From contig JALKAW010000005.1 of NCBI GenBank assembly GCA_023015825.1, forward strand, positions 62,001 through 126,000: a DNA stretch of 64,000 nt, given 5' to 3'. Numbering within the stretch: position 1 is the stretch's first letter; each line of letters opens with the position of its first letter. The DNA comes from Flavobacteriaceae bacterium S0862. Lineage in GTDB: Bacteria; Bacteroidota; Bacteroidia; Flavobacteriales; Flavobacteriaceae. The notes below the pieces were generated by a model. The model was not told where the DNA came from. It ran no database searches and was given only the letters and a program-made list of their open reading frames with translations. Both the position numbers and the translations under genes were made by a program. Positions 17,977 through 27,865 of this stretch are shown here, one piece after another.

Positions 17977-19512
17977 TTATAATCCTGGGGAATACGTGAC
18001 GTTATAATCAATTGCTTTTGCAACATTTCCTGAAGCCACAAAGTTTGAACCATAAGTTGCATCAATAGCTTCTAAAAATTTATTTGCCATGAAGGCATAC
18101 CCTCTAGCTGTTAAGTGAATTCCATCTAAACTAACTGTACCACCTGTAACTAAATCAGCTGTTACAACATAGTCATCAAAAGGAATACCTGTAGTAGCTG
18201 CTTGATTTAAAATGGATTGTAAATCCACAAGTGCTAATCCATTTGCAGATGCAACTGATGTTATTGTAGCATTGTAAGCATCAGTTGCTGTTTGAATAGC
18301 CATTTGCTCTTCAGGCGTTAATGCCCATTTATCTTCTAAAGGAATTTGAGTTCCATAACCTTGTGGAATTAATGAGGATAATGGTAATACAAATAAATCA
18401 TCTTCTGTTGCTTGTCTATATTGTGGAATTCCAGCAAAAGCAGGGTTAATGGCTCCTAAATCGGTTAAATCTTCATCAACAACCACCATGGCGTTTTGTC
18501 CTTCAACAAAATTGATGGTTCTTCTATCTAATTCTTCCTGAGTAAACAAACCAGTTCCTATTAATGCAGCGAAAGCTTGTTGAAGCCCTCCGTTGTAAGC
18601 TGCATAACCTTGATTTAATGCTCCAGCTGTTGCAGCATCTAAAGGTACGGGGTTATACGGAATTGTCGTAAAATGTGGTAAATCAGTAATATTAGGAATG
18701 TTTGTTACAACACCTTTTGCTTCACCTGAGCTAAGTACAGTTGTTATAGTACTAAAAGCCTGTGCAAATACATTTGGATCTGTTATATCATTACTTCCGT
18801 AAGTTGCAGGGTTTAAATTTCCTGTTTGGTCAATGCCTGTGCCTCCAGAGACAGCATATCCTAACACATCATTTCCACCAATTAATGATAATGAAAAGAA
18901 AGTAGGTGCTTGAACCGCAGCATCTCCTAATACAGTTGCTGTAGAGCTTGAAGCCATACGCACAAAGTAAGGGTTTGCATAAGACCCTACTCCAGCTATA
19001 TTACCATAGGAGTCTGATAATAAGTGAAAACTCTTTGCTCCAGGAACTCCCATATTATTAAAAGGACCAGTTGGATTATTTAAAACAAGATCAGTTGTTA
19101 CCGTAACAGGGCCAATAATAGATTCTAATGGGACAGGAATTTGATTTACTAAGTCAAAAACCAAACGAGGTTCTTGAATTCTTGTTCCACCAATGGCCAA
19201 ACCACCAAAATTATCATTCATCATTGGTTGTGTAAACGAACCACCACCTACTTTCGCAAATTGCTTTGCCATGATATTTGGAAATGAATTTTGTTGTGAT
19301 GCCATAAATAATGCACCATCGGCATAACCAGCGGTAAAAGACGCTCCAACAGAAACAAATTTAGAAAAATCGGCACTTCCAGCAGTTAAAGGAGGCAGAA
19401 CTGCTTCAGGCTCTGGCGCATCAACAAAATCTTCAGGGTCGTTACATGCTACAAAACCTAGACAGATTAATAGCAACCATATATATTTAGTATTCATAAT
19501 ATTGTTTTTCAT
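17977..19512 (-). CDS. SGNH/GDSL-family hydrolase lipoprotein
   Basis: The protein has 511 residues (or 506 from the second Met at 19497). A lipoprotein signal ends at Cys23 (LLLICLGFVAC). SGNH blocks are visible: FVSVGASFTAGYADG, with S58 as nucleophile (GAS instead of GDS), LIGGNDVLGY supplying the Asn, and DGIHLTARGYAFMA supplying the C-terminal Asp-x-x-His. It is longer than typical SGNH esterases (about 200-350) because of extra segments between blocks. It starts 1 base after the TonB receptor stop, so it is almost surely made with the receptor and anchored at the outer membrane. The substrate is probably an ester-containing lipid or glycan, not determinable here. Confidence 0.85.
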   Translation of the reverse strand: MKNNIMNTKYIWLLLICLGFVACNDPEDFVDAPEPEAVLPPLTAGSADFSKFVSVGASFTAGYADGALFMASQQNSFPNIMAKQFAKVGGGSFTQPMMNDNFGGLAIGGTRIQEPRLVFDLVNQIPVPLESIIGPVTVTTDLVLNNPTGPFNNMGVPGAKSFHLLSDSYGNIAGVGSYANPYFVRMASSSTATVLGDAAVQAPTFFSLSLIGGNDVLGYAVSGGTGIDQTGNLNPATYGSNDITDPNVFAQAFSTITTVLSSGEAKGVVTNIPNITDLPHFTTIPYNPVPLDAATAGALNQGYAAYNGGLQQAFAALIGTGLFTQEELDRRTINFVEGQNAMVVVDEDLTDLGAINPAFAGIPQYRQATEDDLFVLPLSSLIPQGYGTQIPLEDKWALTPEEQMAIQTATDAYNATITSVASANGLALVDLQSILNQAATTGIPFDDYVVTADLVTGGTVSLDGIHLTARGYAFMANKFLEAIDATYGSNFVASGNVAKAIDYNVTYSPGL

Positions 19513-19513
19513 T

Positions 19514-22270
19514 TTATAAGTTATTAATTGTCCATGAGATATAGTATTGAGAACCTATGAAACCAGTTCCAAATGCTGTAAAGTACTCCTCTCCCAATAA
19601 ATTTGTTGCCCCAGCTTTAAAAGTAGATTTTAAACTAGGAACTCTTAAGTTTATTTGAGCATCTATAGTTTGGAATTCTGGTACTAGACCATCACCAAAG
19701 GTTGCTTGCCAGAAATAATCATCACTAAATCTATATGCTATATTGAAACCAAAGTTTTTAAACAAATCTGTATTACCAAAAGATGCTTTAAACTTGTGTT
19801 CTGGTGTGTTAAAATTGGTTCTAAAATCTGGAAAAGCATCTTGATCGAAATCTTGTTTTGAGTATGTATAATTACCAGATAAATCAAAACCTCCCAATAT
19901 CTTAGTTGAAATACCAATAGAAGCACCGTAAGAATTCACATCAGCTTCAGAATTGGTGTAAGTTTGATACCCTACAAAATCGTTATTTGCTAAAGCAGCA
20001 ATAGATAGAGAATTGTCTCCTACAGTTCCGTATAAAGGAGCAACTACATTTTCACCAGAGATAAAATCTTGATACTTATTGTAGTATATACTTAAATCTA
20101 TAATTGTTTTATCTAATTTCCCTCTGTATCCAACCTCTAAAGAACTTACTTTTTCAGGTTTTACAACTTTAGGATTTCCTATTTCTAAAAGCGCAGGATT
20201 ACCAGATGCAGCAAAGGCTTGAACTGAAGCGGCAGAATACGAATTATTATAAGCCGCAGCACCTGTTTGTGTTACCATGGCAGGAACACCTAAGCCTTGG
20301 CCTTCTGTACTAATATCATAATCTCTTTCATATCTATCTAAGTTTTCTGGAGCAGAACCTACTAATGTACCAACGCCAGCATCTAATCCAATAAACAAAT
20401 CTTGAGTGGTCGGGTTTCTAAATCCTGTTTGCGCAGAGGCTCTAATATTATGATTATCATTTATAGTGAAACCAGCTGATAATCGTGGTGATACAAATCC
20501 ATCAAAAAATTCAGACTTATCGTATCTAGCTGATCCTGTTAATTTAAGCTCAACATTATCACTTAAAGATAAATTCTTTTGAATTTGAGTATAAATTCCA
20601 TATTCAGAATAATCAATGGTACCATCAAAATCGGTATAAATCGTTCCAAAAGAATTTAAGCTATACTTTCTATAAGAACCACCAACTTGAATATCGGCAA
20701 CATCGGTTAAATGACTAAAATTATAATTACCATCTGCATGGTAGTACTTAGAAGCATCTTGAAATTTCGAACCAGTCAATAAATCTGGATCGTTAATACT
20801 TTTATTGAAAGCCGCCTTAAACTCAGGAGTTCCAGGTTGATACCTACCTTGTTCAGCTACTGCACGTGCAGCATCATGTTTTTGTTGTTCGCTTAAACCT
20901 AATGGGTTGCCCATTAACTCGATGCCTGCATAAGTCTCTATATATTCCTGAAACCACTGTGTATGAGGTTTCCAATCGTTAAGGATATTAATTCCTGTAA
21001 ACACCATATCGTAAGAATCACCAGCTTTATCGCCCACAACATAACCTCTTAAAAAGAAATTGTCATTTCTAAACTCTAATTTATGTTGAGTTTGTGTAAA
21101 ATTGTCAATATTGTATCTATTGGTTCCTTGATAAATAGTCGACCCAGTACCTACTTTCCCTTGATATACTATTTCAAAGTCAGTTGCCCAAGGGCGATAA
21201 TATAATCCCCAATCGGCTTTTACACTTTCGGCATTATAATCGGTTAAATCTTTTTCGTTGTACCCTGTTCTTGAAACAACAACATCAGGGATAATGCCTA
21301 AACCAGAAGCAGACCTAATATTAGTAGATACTTCATCTCCATAAACGTTTATACCATTATAGCCATGATGAGAACGACTTCTGGAAGGATCATTTCTGTC
21401 AACTTCACTAGTTGCAGCCCAGTCGGTTCCTTTTAGGTAAGCGAAATTTACTTTTCCTGCAAACTTATCGCTAAACTTATAAGCAGCTCTTATGCCAAAG
21501 TCAGTATAAGTATTATCACCTGCTGCTTCTTGAGAAGTCATTCCTTGTTTATAATAACCGCTAATCCCTTGATGATCAAAAGGGCTTTTACTAGTCATGA
21601 ATAATATTCCATTAAAAGCATTGGCGCCATATAATGCAGAAGATGCACCTGGAAGTAGCTCAACACTTTGCACGTCAGTTTCTGTCATACCTACTAAATT
21701 TCCAATTGGGAAGTTAAGAGCAGGAGTGGAATTATCCATACCATCTACTAATTGCATAAATCTTGTGTTGGCAAACGTTGCAAAACCTCTAGTATTAATG
21801 GCTTTAAATGTTAAACTGTTTGTGTTTACGTCTACTCCTTTCAAATTTTCAAGACCGTCATAAAAGTCAGCTGATGCTGTATTTTTAATTTCTTTAAGCC
21901 CAAAACGTTCAACTGTTACAGGAGACTCAAAGATACGCTCTGGAGTTCTTGAAGCAGAGACGATAATTTCATCTAATTCACTTCCTTCTTTTAAAGTGAA
22001 GTCAATTACTTGATTATTTGTTGTTGCCTCTTTTGTTTGTGTTTCAAAACCAACACTACTAACTTGAAGTGTAAATGGAGGTGTTTGACTTGTATTTAAG
22101 GTATAATTACCATCAAAATCTGTCATAGTCCCAGTTGAGGTTCCAACAATAATGATGTTGGCTCCAGGGAGTGGTTGTCCGCTATCGTCGGTAACTTTAC
22201 CTTTGATAGTCGTCTGTGCAAAGGATGATACACAAAAGAAAAATAGAAAAATCTTTAGAATAGTTCTCAT
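19514..22270 (-). CDS. TonB-dependent receptor with carboxypeptidase-regulatory-like domain
   Basis: This 918-residue outer-membrane protein has a signal peptide (MRTILKIFLFFFCVSSFAQ). The CarboxypepD_reg beta-sandwich (IKGKVTDDSGQPLPGANIII, GTMTDFDGNYTL) is at about 20-95. The TonB box region DEIIVSASRTPER is followed by the plug (LKGVDVNTNSLTF, FMQLVDGMDN, VELLPGASSALYGANAFNGIL) and a 22-strand-type barrel ending FTAFGTGFIGSQYYISWTINNL. There is no susD neighbour; instead the cotranscribed gene is an SGNH lipoprotein. It is the first gene of that two-gene operon. Confidence 0.93.
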   Translation of the reverse strand: MRTILKIFLFFFCVSSFAQTTIKGKVTDDSGQPLPGANIIIVGTSTGTMTDFDGNYTLNTSQTPPFTLQVSSVGFETQTKEATTNNQVIDFTLKEGSELDEIIVSASRTPERIFESPVTVERFGLKEIKNTASADFYDGLENLKGVDVNTNSLTFKAINTRGFATFANTRFMQLVDGMDNSTPALNFPIGNLVGMTETDVQSVELLPGASSALYGANAFNGILFMTSKSPFDHQGISGYYKQGMTSQEAAGDNTYTDFGIRAAYKFSDKFAGKVNFAYLKGTDWAATSEVDRNDPSRSRSHHGYNGINVYGDEVSTNIRSASGLGIIPDVVVSRTGYNEKDLTDYNAESVKADWGLYYRPWATDFEIVYQGKVGTGSTIYQGTNRYNIDNFTQTQHKLEFRNDNFFLRGYVVGDKAGDSYDMVFTGINILNDWKPHTQWFQEYIETYAGIELMGNPLGLSEQQKHDAARAVAEQGRYQPGTPEFKAAFNKSINDPDLLTGSKFQDASKYYHADGNYNFSHLTDVADIQVGGSYRKYSLNSFGTIYTDFDGTIDYSEYGIYTQIQKNLSLSDNVELKLTGSARYDKSEFFDGFVSPRLSAGFTINDNHNIRASAQTGFRNPTTQDLFIGLDAGVGTLVGSAPENLDRYERDYDISTEGQGLGVPAMVTQTGAAAYNNSYSAASVQAFAASGNPALLEIGNPKVVKPEKVSSLEVGYRGKLDKTIIDLSIYYNKYQDFISGENVVAPLYGTVGDNSLSIAALANNDFVGYQTYTNSEADVNSYGASIGISTKILGGFDLSGNYTYSKQDFDQDAFPDFRTNFNTPEHKFKASFGNTDLFKNFGFNIAYRFSDDYFWQATFGDGLVPEFQTIDAQINLRVPSLKSTFKAGATNLLGEEYFTAFGTGFIGSQYYISWTINNL

Positions 22271-22433
22271 ATTGGGTATTAATTAAATTTTAGTAATTGC
22301 TTTTAACTAGGCACTGCAATATAAAAAAATAAAACAATTATGCACGCATAGTAAATTGTATAATACAATATAAGACTTTTTAGATAGCGATTATCTTAAA
22401 ATTTGAATTTGGATTAATTTTAAATAAGAAAAC

Positions 22434-24281
22434 TTATTCTACTGTAACAGATTTTGCCAAATTACGAGGTTGATCCACATTTTTTTCTAACATTACTGCA
22501 ATATAATATGATAGTAATTGCAATGGAATTGTTGTTAAAAGCGGCGTAAGAGATTCGATTGTTTCAGGGACTTCAATAACATGATCTGCCAATTTGCGAA
22601 CACTTGTATCTCCTTTAGTAACGATACCAATAATTTTGCCTTTTCTGGCCTTAATCTCTTCAATGTTACTAACAACTTTTTCGTAGTGTCCCTTTTTTGT
22701 AGCAATAACAACAATTGGCATATTTTCATCAATAAGTGCTATAGGGCCATGTTTCATTTCAGCAGCTGGATAACCCTCTGCATGAATATAAGAGATTTCT
22801 TTAAGTTTTAATGCACCTTCAAGTGCTACAGGGAAATTATAACCACGACCTAAATACAAAAAGTTTTTGGCATTTTTATAGACTTCAGCTATCGTTTTTA
22901 CATAATCATCAGATTGTAAAGCTTGCTCAACTTTATCTGGAATCATCTCTAATTCAACCAAATGACGTCTAAAATCAGAACTAGACATAGTGCCTTTTGC
23001 TCTGGCAAGTCTTAATGCCATTAAAGTTAAAACAGTAATTTGCGTTGTAAATGCTTTTGTAGATGCTACACCTATTTCTGGTCCAGCATGTGTATATGCA
23101 CCAGCATTTGTTTCTCGAGCAATGGATGATCCTACAACGTTACAAACGCCAAATACAAATGCACCATGAGATTTAGCCAATTTAATTGCAGCTAAAGTAT
23201 CTGCTGTTTCACCAGATTGTGATATAGCAATAACAACATCATTTTTATTGATTACAGGATTTCTGTATCTAAATTCTGAAGCGTATTCCACTTCAACAGG
23301 AATTCTTGCTAAATCTTCAAATATATATTCAGCTACCAAGCCTGCATGCCATGAGGTCCCACAAGCCACTATGATAATGCGATTGGCATTTAGAAACATT
23401 TTCATGTTATCTTCAACTCCTGCCATTTTTATGATGGCTTCTTTGCTTAATAAACGACCTCTGTAAGTATCTCTGATAGCATGGGGTTGTTCAAAAATCT
23501 CTTTTAACATAAAGTGTTCGTAACCACCTTTTTCTATTTGTTCTAGGTTGAGTTGCAATTCTTGAACGTAGGGATTCACTAATGAATCGTCTTTAATCTT
23601 ACGAATTTTAACATCTTTATGTCTTCTTACTACTGCCATTTCTTCATCTTCCAAATAAATGGCATTATTAGTATATTCTATAAAAGGAGTAGCATCACTT
23701 GCAATAAAAAACTCATCTTCACCAACACCAATTGCTAGCGGACTTCCTAAACGTGCCACGACAATTTCATTGGGTTTGGTTTTGTCAAAAACAGCAATGG
23801 CATAAGCTCCAATAACTTGGTTTAAAGCTATTTGAACTGCTTTTCCTAATCTAACATTGTTGCTTTTTTTAATATCTTCGATAAGATTTACTAAAACCTC
23901 TGTGTCAGTATCAGATTTAAAAGTGTAACCTCTTTTTTGAAGTTCTTTTTTTAAGGCCTCGTAGTTCTCAATGATTCCGTTATGGATAATTACTAAGTCT
24001 CCAGAATTTGAATAATGAGGGTGTGAGTTAACATCATTTGGAACACCATGTGTTGCCCAGCGCGTATGACCTATGCCAAGACTTCCTTGTGTAGATATTT
24101 CACTGGCCACTCGTTTTTCTAGATCGTCAACTTTTCCTTTGGTTTTAGAAAGCTTGATGTCATTTCCATCAAATAAAGCAATTCCTGCACTATCATAACC
24201 TCTATATTCTAAACGCTTAAGTCCGTTTAAAATAATTGGGTAAGCTTCTCGGTGTCCAATATATCCAACAATGCCACACAT
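22434..24281 (-). CDS. glmS: Glutamine--fructose-6-phosphate aminotransferase (isomerizing)
   Basis: The 615-residue GlmS makes glucosamine-6-phosphate, the entry point to peptidoglycan and LPS amino sugars. MCGIVGYIG supplies the N-terminal nucleophile Cys of the class II glutaminase domain, GHTRWATHG and HNGIIENY are its active-site loops. Two SIS domains follow (IVACGTSWHAGLVAEY, SQSGETADTLAAIK, GRGYNFPVALEGALKLKE), ending in LAKSVTVE. It lies 5 bases downstream of the DUF4270 gene, third in an operon with it and the GT5-like gene. No glmS ribozyme-like element is expected or seen between them. Confidence 0.98.
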   Translation of the reverse strand: MCGIVGYIGHREAYPIILNGLKRLEYRGYDSAGIALFDGNDIKLSKTKGKVDDLEKRVASEISTQGSLGIGHTRWATHGVPNDVNSHPHYSNSGDLVIIHNGIIENYEALKKELQKRGYTFKSDTDTEVLVNLIEDIKKSNNVRLGKAVQIALNQVIGAYAIAVFDKTKPNEIVVARLGSPLAIGVGEDEFFIASDATPFIEYTNNAIYLEDEEMAVVRRHKDVKIRKIKDDSLVNPYVQELQLNLEQIEKGGYEHFMLKEIFEQPHAIRDTYRGRLLSKEAIIKMAGVEDNMKMFLNANRIIIVACGTSWHAGLVAEYIFEDLARIPVEVEYASEFRYRNPVINKNDVVIAISQSGETADTLAAIKLAKSHGAFVFGVCNVVGSSIARETNAGAYTHAGPEIGVASTKAFTTQITVLTLMALRLARAKGTMSSSDFRRHLVELEMIPDKVEQALQSDDYVKTIAEVYKNAKNFLYLGRGYNFPVALEGALKLKEISYIHAEGYPAAEMKHGPIALIDENMPIVVIATKKGHYEKVVSNIEEIKARKGKIIGIVTKGDTSVRKLADHVIEVPETIESLTPLLTTIPLQLLSYYIAVMLEKNVDQPRNLAKSVTVE

Positions 24282-24286
24282 AAAAT

Positions 24287-26077
24287 TTAGTTTTCTGGTT
24301 CGGTATAATATATAGTTAATTTAGCTTTTTTAAGTTCATTTGTAGTGTTATTTCCAAAAAGCACGGTTCCTTTATAAGACAAGAGGGTCCCATTAGGTAT
24401 TGCTTTCACATTGGCATCACTATCATCTAAAAGTGCTTGAGAATTAACTGAACCTACCCCAGATATTACTGATAAACCTAATTTGACATTTGTTGAATCG
24501 TTAACAAAAATATTTTTTAAATGTTCGGTTATTCTTATTTTGTATTTAATACCATCACCTTCAGGGTCATCGTCTTCCCTTTTTAAAGGAACTAAATGGT
24601 CTATTTTTGCATTTACTGTTGCACCACTTGCAGATTGATCGATATAATAGTCAACTAAAGCCAAATTGTCACTAAGATTGTAGATTAAAAGCCTATCAGG
24701 TTCATTTCCTTGTACAGTACTTTGATCGACATAAAACTCCAAATAAGCTTCATTTATTAATCTTTTTCTTGAAATGTTTTCACCGTCTTGTTCTCTAAAT
24801 ACTCTTTTAAAATTATCAAAGGCATCTTCAGGATTTCCATTTTCATCTTCTACGGTTCCGTTAAACAAATCTATAACAGCCATATATCCCTCTCCTCCTT
24901 TTAGATATAATTTTTCATCACCAAGGTTTTCATCACCATTAGGAACTGTAATTAAATTATTATCCATTAAATTAATTAGATTTCTAAAGAAATTCATGGT
25001 GTACTCGCCTTTGTTTGAATCTAAAGTATCATCAATTCCATTATTATTTAGATCACTACCTTGTGTTTCGTCTACATCATGAACATCGTTAATGCCATCG
25101 CCATCTGTATCTGTTCCATTATCATTTACGTTGTCACCATTGCTATCAACATCGGCATAATCTGGAATACCATCTCCATCTTCATCTGTATTATCTTTGT
25201 CACTTGTATAATACACAGTAAGGTTTGCATCAGTAGAATTAAAATTAAGCATTGCCATTGAGCCCGACCCACTTATATTTTCAGCTTTAAAGTAAAGCCC
25301 TCTAAAGTAGTTGAGAAAATTATTTCGATTACTTAATTCGGGTTCATCTTCTTTGTCAAACAATAATTGTTGCCAATATGTGTTACTTGGAGCATCTTGT
25401 ATATGAAGCCTCATGGACGGTGCTACAAAAGTAGAATCTGGTTCACCATCTTCGTCAAACCCTTTCAAAATAATTTGTTTTTCACTAGGAATAAAGTCAG
25501 CATCATAGATAAGTTGTCCTTCCAAATCGGCAGGATTTATTTGAACAGACTCTGAAAGTGCTCCATTTGAATAATATTTTTGAGATTGGTTTAAATCTGA
25601 ATTAGGATCAAACTCTCTTAAGAAATAGTTGTTTTGATAAATTGAGAGCTTAATTGGAGTGTCAGCATAAACCGAGTCTAATGCATAATCAGATCCTCCA
25701 TCAGCATTAGTTCCTATAATTCGACTATAATATGGCACTGTAAGTACAACAGAATCTAAAACAACATTTTCGCCAAATTGAGGATTAAAAATGCTTGGAG
25801 AAAGTTGTCCAACAAAGTTAGCCGAATAACTCCCAAAAACAGGGTCATTGTAATGTCCTATTAAATGTGAAGGCAATCTATTGGAGTGGAATGGTGTTAT
25901 TTTTTTAGTGTAAGTCACAATTGGATACGTCACAACATCAGCATTGAAGTGTGTCGTATTTTCAGAGTTTACCACATCTGAATCTAAACTTGCGAAATCT
26001 CTTTCACAAGCAGCAAATATGGTAACTATTACAGCCAAAAGAGCTATGTTTTTTAATAATATTTTATTCTTTTTCAT
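24287..26077 (-). CDS. DUF4270 family lipoprotein with inserted calcium-binding TSP3-like repeats
   Basis: The protein has 596 residues. A lipobox is at FAAC24 after a hydrophobic signal. N-terminal (HLIGHYNDPVFGSYSANFVGQLSPS) and C-terminal segments match DUF4270, a Bacteroidota cell-envelope lipoprotein family of unknown function. Residues about 295-356 (25010-25195) are an Asp/Asn-rich insertion: DEDGDGIPDYADVDSNGDN, DTDGDGINDVHDVD, DLNNNGIDDTLDSN. This is the DxDGDGxxD calcium-binding pattern of thrombospondin type 3 repeats. It is flanked by glmS (5 bases) and the GT5-like gene (7 bases), so it is tied to cell-wall or glycan supply by context only. Confidence 0.88.
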   Translation of the reverse strand: MKKNKILLKNIALLAVIVTIFAACERDFASLDSDVVNSENTTHFNADVVTYPIVTYTKKITPFHSNRLPSHLIGHYNDPVFGSYSANFVGQLSPSIFNPQFGENVVLDSVVLTVPYYSRIIGTNADGGSDYALDSVYADTPIKLSIYQNNYFLREFDPNSDLNQSQKYYSNGALSESVQINPADLEGQLIYDADFIPSEKQIILKGFDEDGEPDSTFVAPSMRLHIQDAPSNTYWQQLLFDKEDEPELSNRNNFLNYFRGLYFKAENISGSGSMAMLNFNSTDANLTVYYTSDKDNTDEDGDGIPDYADVDSNGDNVNDNGTDTDGDGINDVHDVDETQGSDLNNNGIDDTLDSNKGEYTMNFFRNLINLMDNNLITVPNGDENLGDEKLYLKGGEGYMAVIDLFNGTVEDENGNPEDAFDNFKRVFREQDGENISRKRLINEAYLEFYVDQSTVQGNEPDRLLIYNLSDNLALVDYYIDQSASGATVNAKIDHLVPLKREDDDPEGDGIKYKIRITEHLKNIFVNDSTNVKLGLSVISGVGSVNSQALLDDSDANVKAIPNGTLLSYKGTVLFGNNTTNELKKAKLTIYYTEPEN

Positions 26078-26084
26078 GTATTTT

Positions 26085-26930
26085 TTAGCTTAAAACTTGG
26101 GTGTTGTAAAATGCTGTATAAGCTTCAGCAAATTCATCAGGGTATTGATATTCTAAGACGGGTTTATTGCAATTTTTTAAATAGTCTTGTAATTCATCAG
26201 GCATATTTTCAGATCCAATAATTAATGCGTCCGAATAATCTACAGCTACTTTCATAAGGTTATTATAAGTAGGTGTTTCTAAAGTTTTTATTGCTGATTC
26301 TTCAATATTATCAAACTTTATCTTGTTTATCATTTCTTTATTTAACGAATCATCAAAACTTTGATTGTATAATGAGGTCACAATTTTACTTTCGTTAAAA
26401 AGCGGTTCATCTTTGTAGTATTCTTTTAGGTAAAGTGGAAGTAATGATGCTAACCATCCATGTACATGAATAATATCTGGTGCCCAATTTAGTTTTTTAA
26501 CAGTTTCAATGACACCTTTTGCAAAGAAAATAGCGCGCTCGTCATTATCTTCAAACAGCTTACCATTTTCGTCAGTTAATGTTGCCTTTCTTTTAAAATA
26601 CTCTTCGTTGTCAATAAAGTAAACTTGAATCCTTTCTTTTGGGATAGAAGCCACTTTTATTATTAATGGCATATCTAGATCATTAATTACCAAATTTATT
26701 CCAGATAAGCGAATTACTTCATGAAGTTGATGTCTTCTTTCGTTAATGTTTCCATATCTTGGCATGAATATTCGTATTTGACCTCCTTGTTTGTTTACCA
26801 TTCTTGGTGCCTCAAAGGACATTGAAGAAATCTCTGTCTCAGGTAAATATGGCACTACTTCAGAGGACACATATAATATTCTCTTATCTTTCATAAACGC
26901 TTCTGCTTTAATTTTTAGAATAAAAAACAC
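26085..26930 (-). CDS. Starch/glycogen synthase-like protein, N-terminal GT5 half only
   Basis: The frame has 281 codons; the Met at 26894 (MKDKRILYVSSEVVPYL) is the likely start, giving 269 residues. ILYVSSEVVPY, QIRIFMPRYGNIN and PDIIHVHGWLASLLPLYLK match the first Rossmann-like domain of GT5 starch/glycogen synthases. The family length is about 470, so the C-terminal GT-B half is absent. The donor-binding Lys-x-Gly-Gly-Leu motif that normally follows the PY segment is replaced by ETEISSMSFEA. A classical ADP-glucose transferase activity is therefore doubtful. First gene of the operon with DUF4270 and glmS; divergent from panC. Confidence 0.82.
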   Translation of the reverse strand: MFFILKIKAEAFMKDKRILYVSSEVVPYLPETEISSMSFEAPRMVNKQGGQIRIFMPRYGNINERRHQLHEVIRLSGINLVINDLDMPLIIKVASIPKERIQVYFIDNEEYFKRKATLTDENGKLFEDNDERAIFFAKGVIETVKKLNWAPDIIHVHGWLASLLPLYLKEYYKDEPLFNESKIVTSLYNQSFDDSLNKEMINKIKFDNIEESAIKTLETPTYNNLMKVAVDYSDALIIGSENMPDELQDYLKNCNKPVLEYQYPDEFAEAYTAFYNTQVLS

Positions 26931-26969
26931 GCAAAATTACAAAAATTATGCAGATTAACAGTAATATAT

Positions 26970-26977
26970 TATGTTTG
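26970..26977 (+). promoter_or_regulatory. -7 element of the panC promoter
   Basis: TATGTTTG matches the Bacteroidota TAnnTTTG consensus and ends 23 bases before the panC ATG, in the 70-base divergent intergenic region (106 bases if the GT5-like gene starts at 26894). No convincing -33 TTTG is seen. Confidence 0.5.
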
Positions 26978-27000
26978 CACGCTGTTAATTTTTTTATAAA

Positions 27001-27852
27001 ATGCAAGTAGCAAAGTCAAAAGAACATATTAGAGACATAATATTGAACCTTAGAAAAAATGACACTTCTATTGGGTTTGTACCTACTATGGGTGCATTGC
27101 ATAAAGGTCATTTATCTTTAATAAAGAAAGCTCTACAAGAAAATGATGTTGTTTTTGTGAGCATTTTTGTAAACCCAACACAGTTTGATAACAAAAAAGA
27201 CCTTAAAAACTACCCTAGAACATTAGACAGAGATGTAGAACTCTTAAAAACAGTATCCGATTTCAAAATTTTTGTGTTTGCTCCTACAGTTGAAGATATT
27301 TATGGGAAACATCCTAAAGCTAAAAGATTTGATTTTGATGGATTAGAAAACGAAATGGAAGGTGAATTTAGAGACGGTCATTTTGATGGAGTAGGTACAA
27401 TTGTTAAGAGCTTATTTGAAATTATTACACCAGATAGAGCATATTTTGGGGAAAAAGATTTTCAGCAATTACAAATAATTAGAAAGTTAGTAGATAAGAA
27501 TAACTTACTAGTAAAAATTGTTGGGTGTAAAATTCATCGTGAAACTACAGGTTTGGCAATGAGTTCAAGAAATGAGAGGCTACTTCCAGAATATAAAAAA
27601 GCAGCACCATTCATTTTTAGAACCTTACAAGAAGCCAAGAAAAAATTTGGCACAAAAAGTGCTACGAAAGTAACGGAATGGGTTAAAAAGCAATTTGAAA
27701 AAAATCAACTTTTAGAGTTAGAATATTTTATAATTGCCGACATAGAAACCTTAAAGCCAGTAAAAAGAAAATCACAATCAAAAAAATACCGTGCGTTTAT
27801 CGCAGTTTATGCTGGAGAGATAAGACTTATAGACAATATCGCGCTAAATTAA
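27001..27852 (+). CDS. panC: Pantothenate synthetase
   Basis: The protein has 283 residues. It joins D-pantoate and beta-alanine with ATP to make pantothenate for coenzyme A. Signature elements are [15 protein letters not shown] (HxGH-type nucleotide site), [29 protein letters not shown] and the KMSKS-like AMSSRNERL. Length matches the family. panD follows within 13 bases, so the two beta-alanine steps are adjacent. A second promoter-like element overlaps the panC stop. Confidence 0.97.
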   Translation: MQVAKSKEHIRDIILNLRKNDTSIGFVPTMGALHKGHLSLIKKALQENDVVFVSIFVNPTQFDNKKDLKNYPRTLDRDVELLKTVSDFKIFVFAPTVEDIYGKHPKAKRFDFDGLENEMEGEFRDGHFDGVGTIVKSLFEIITPDRAYFGEKDFQQLQIIRKLVDKNNLLVKIVGCKIHRETTGLAMSSRNERLLPEYKKAAPFIFRTLQEAKKKFGTKSATKVTEWVKKQFEKNQLLELEYFIIADIETLKPVKRKSQSKKYRAFIAVYAGEIRLIDNIALN

Positions 27853-27853
27853 T

Positions 27854-27861
27854 TACCTTTG
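27854..27861 (+). promoter_or_regulatory. Candidate -7 element immediately before panD (TACCTTTG)
   Basis: TACCTTTG is a perfect TAnnTTTG match, starting 2 bases after the panC stop and ending 4 bases before the panD ATG. If active, transcription would begin at about the panD start codon, giving a leaderless panD mRNA. Confidence 0.4.
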
Positions 27862-27865
27862 CCCA

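Noticed and set aside
22423-22438. AATAAG / CTTATT hairpin at the end of glmS as terminator
   Set aside because: Six weak A-T-rich pairs overlapping the stop codon region, with no following T run.
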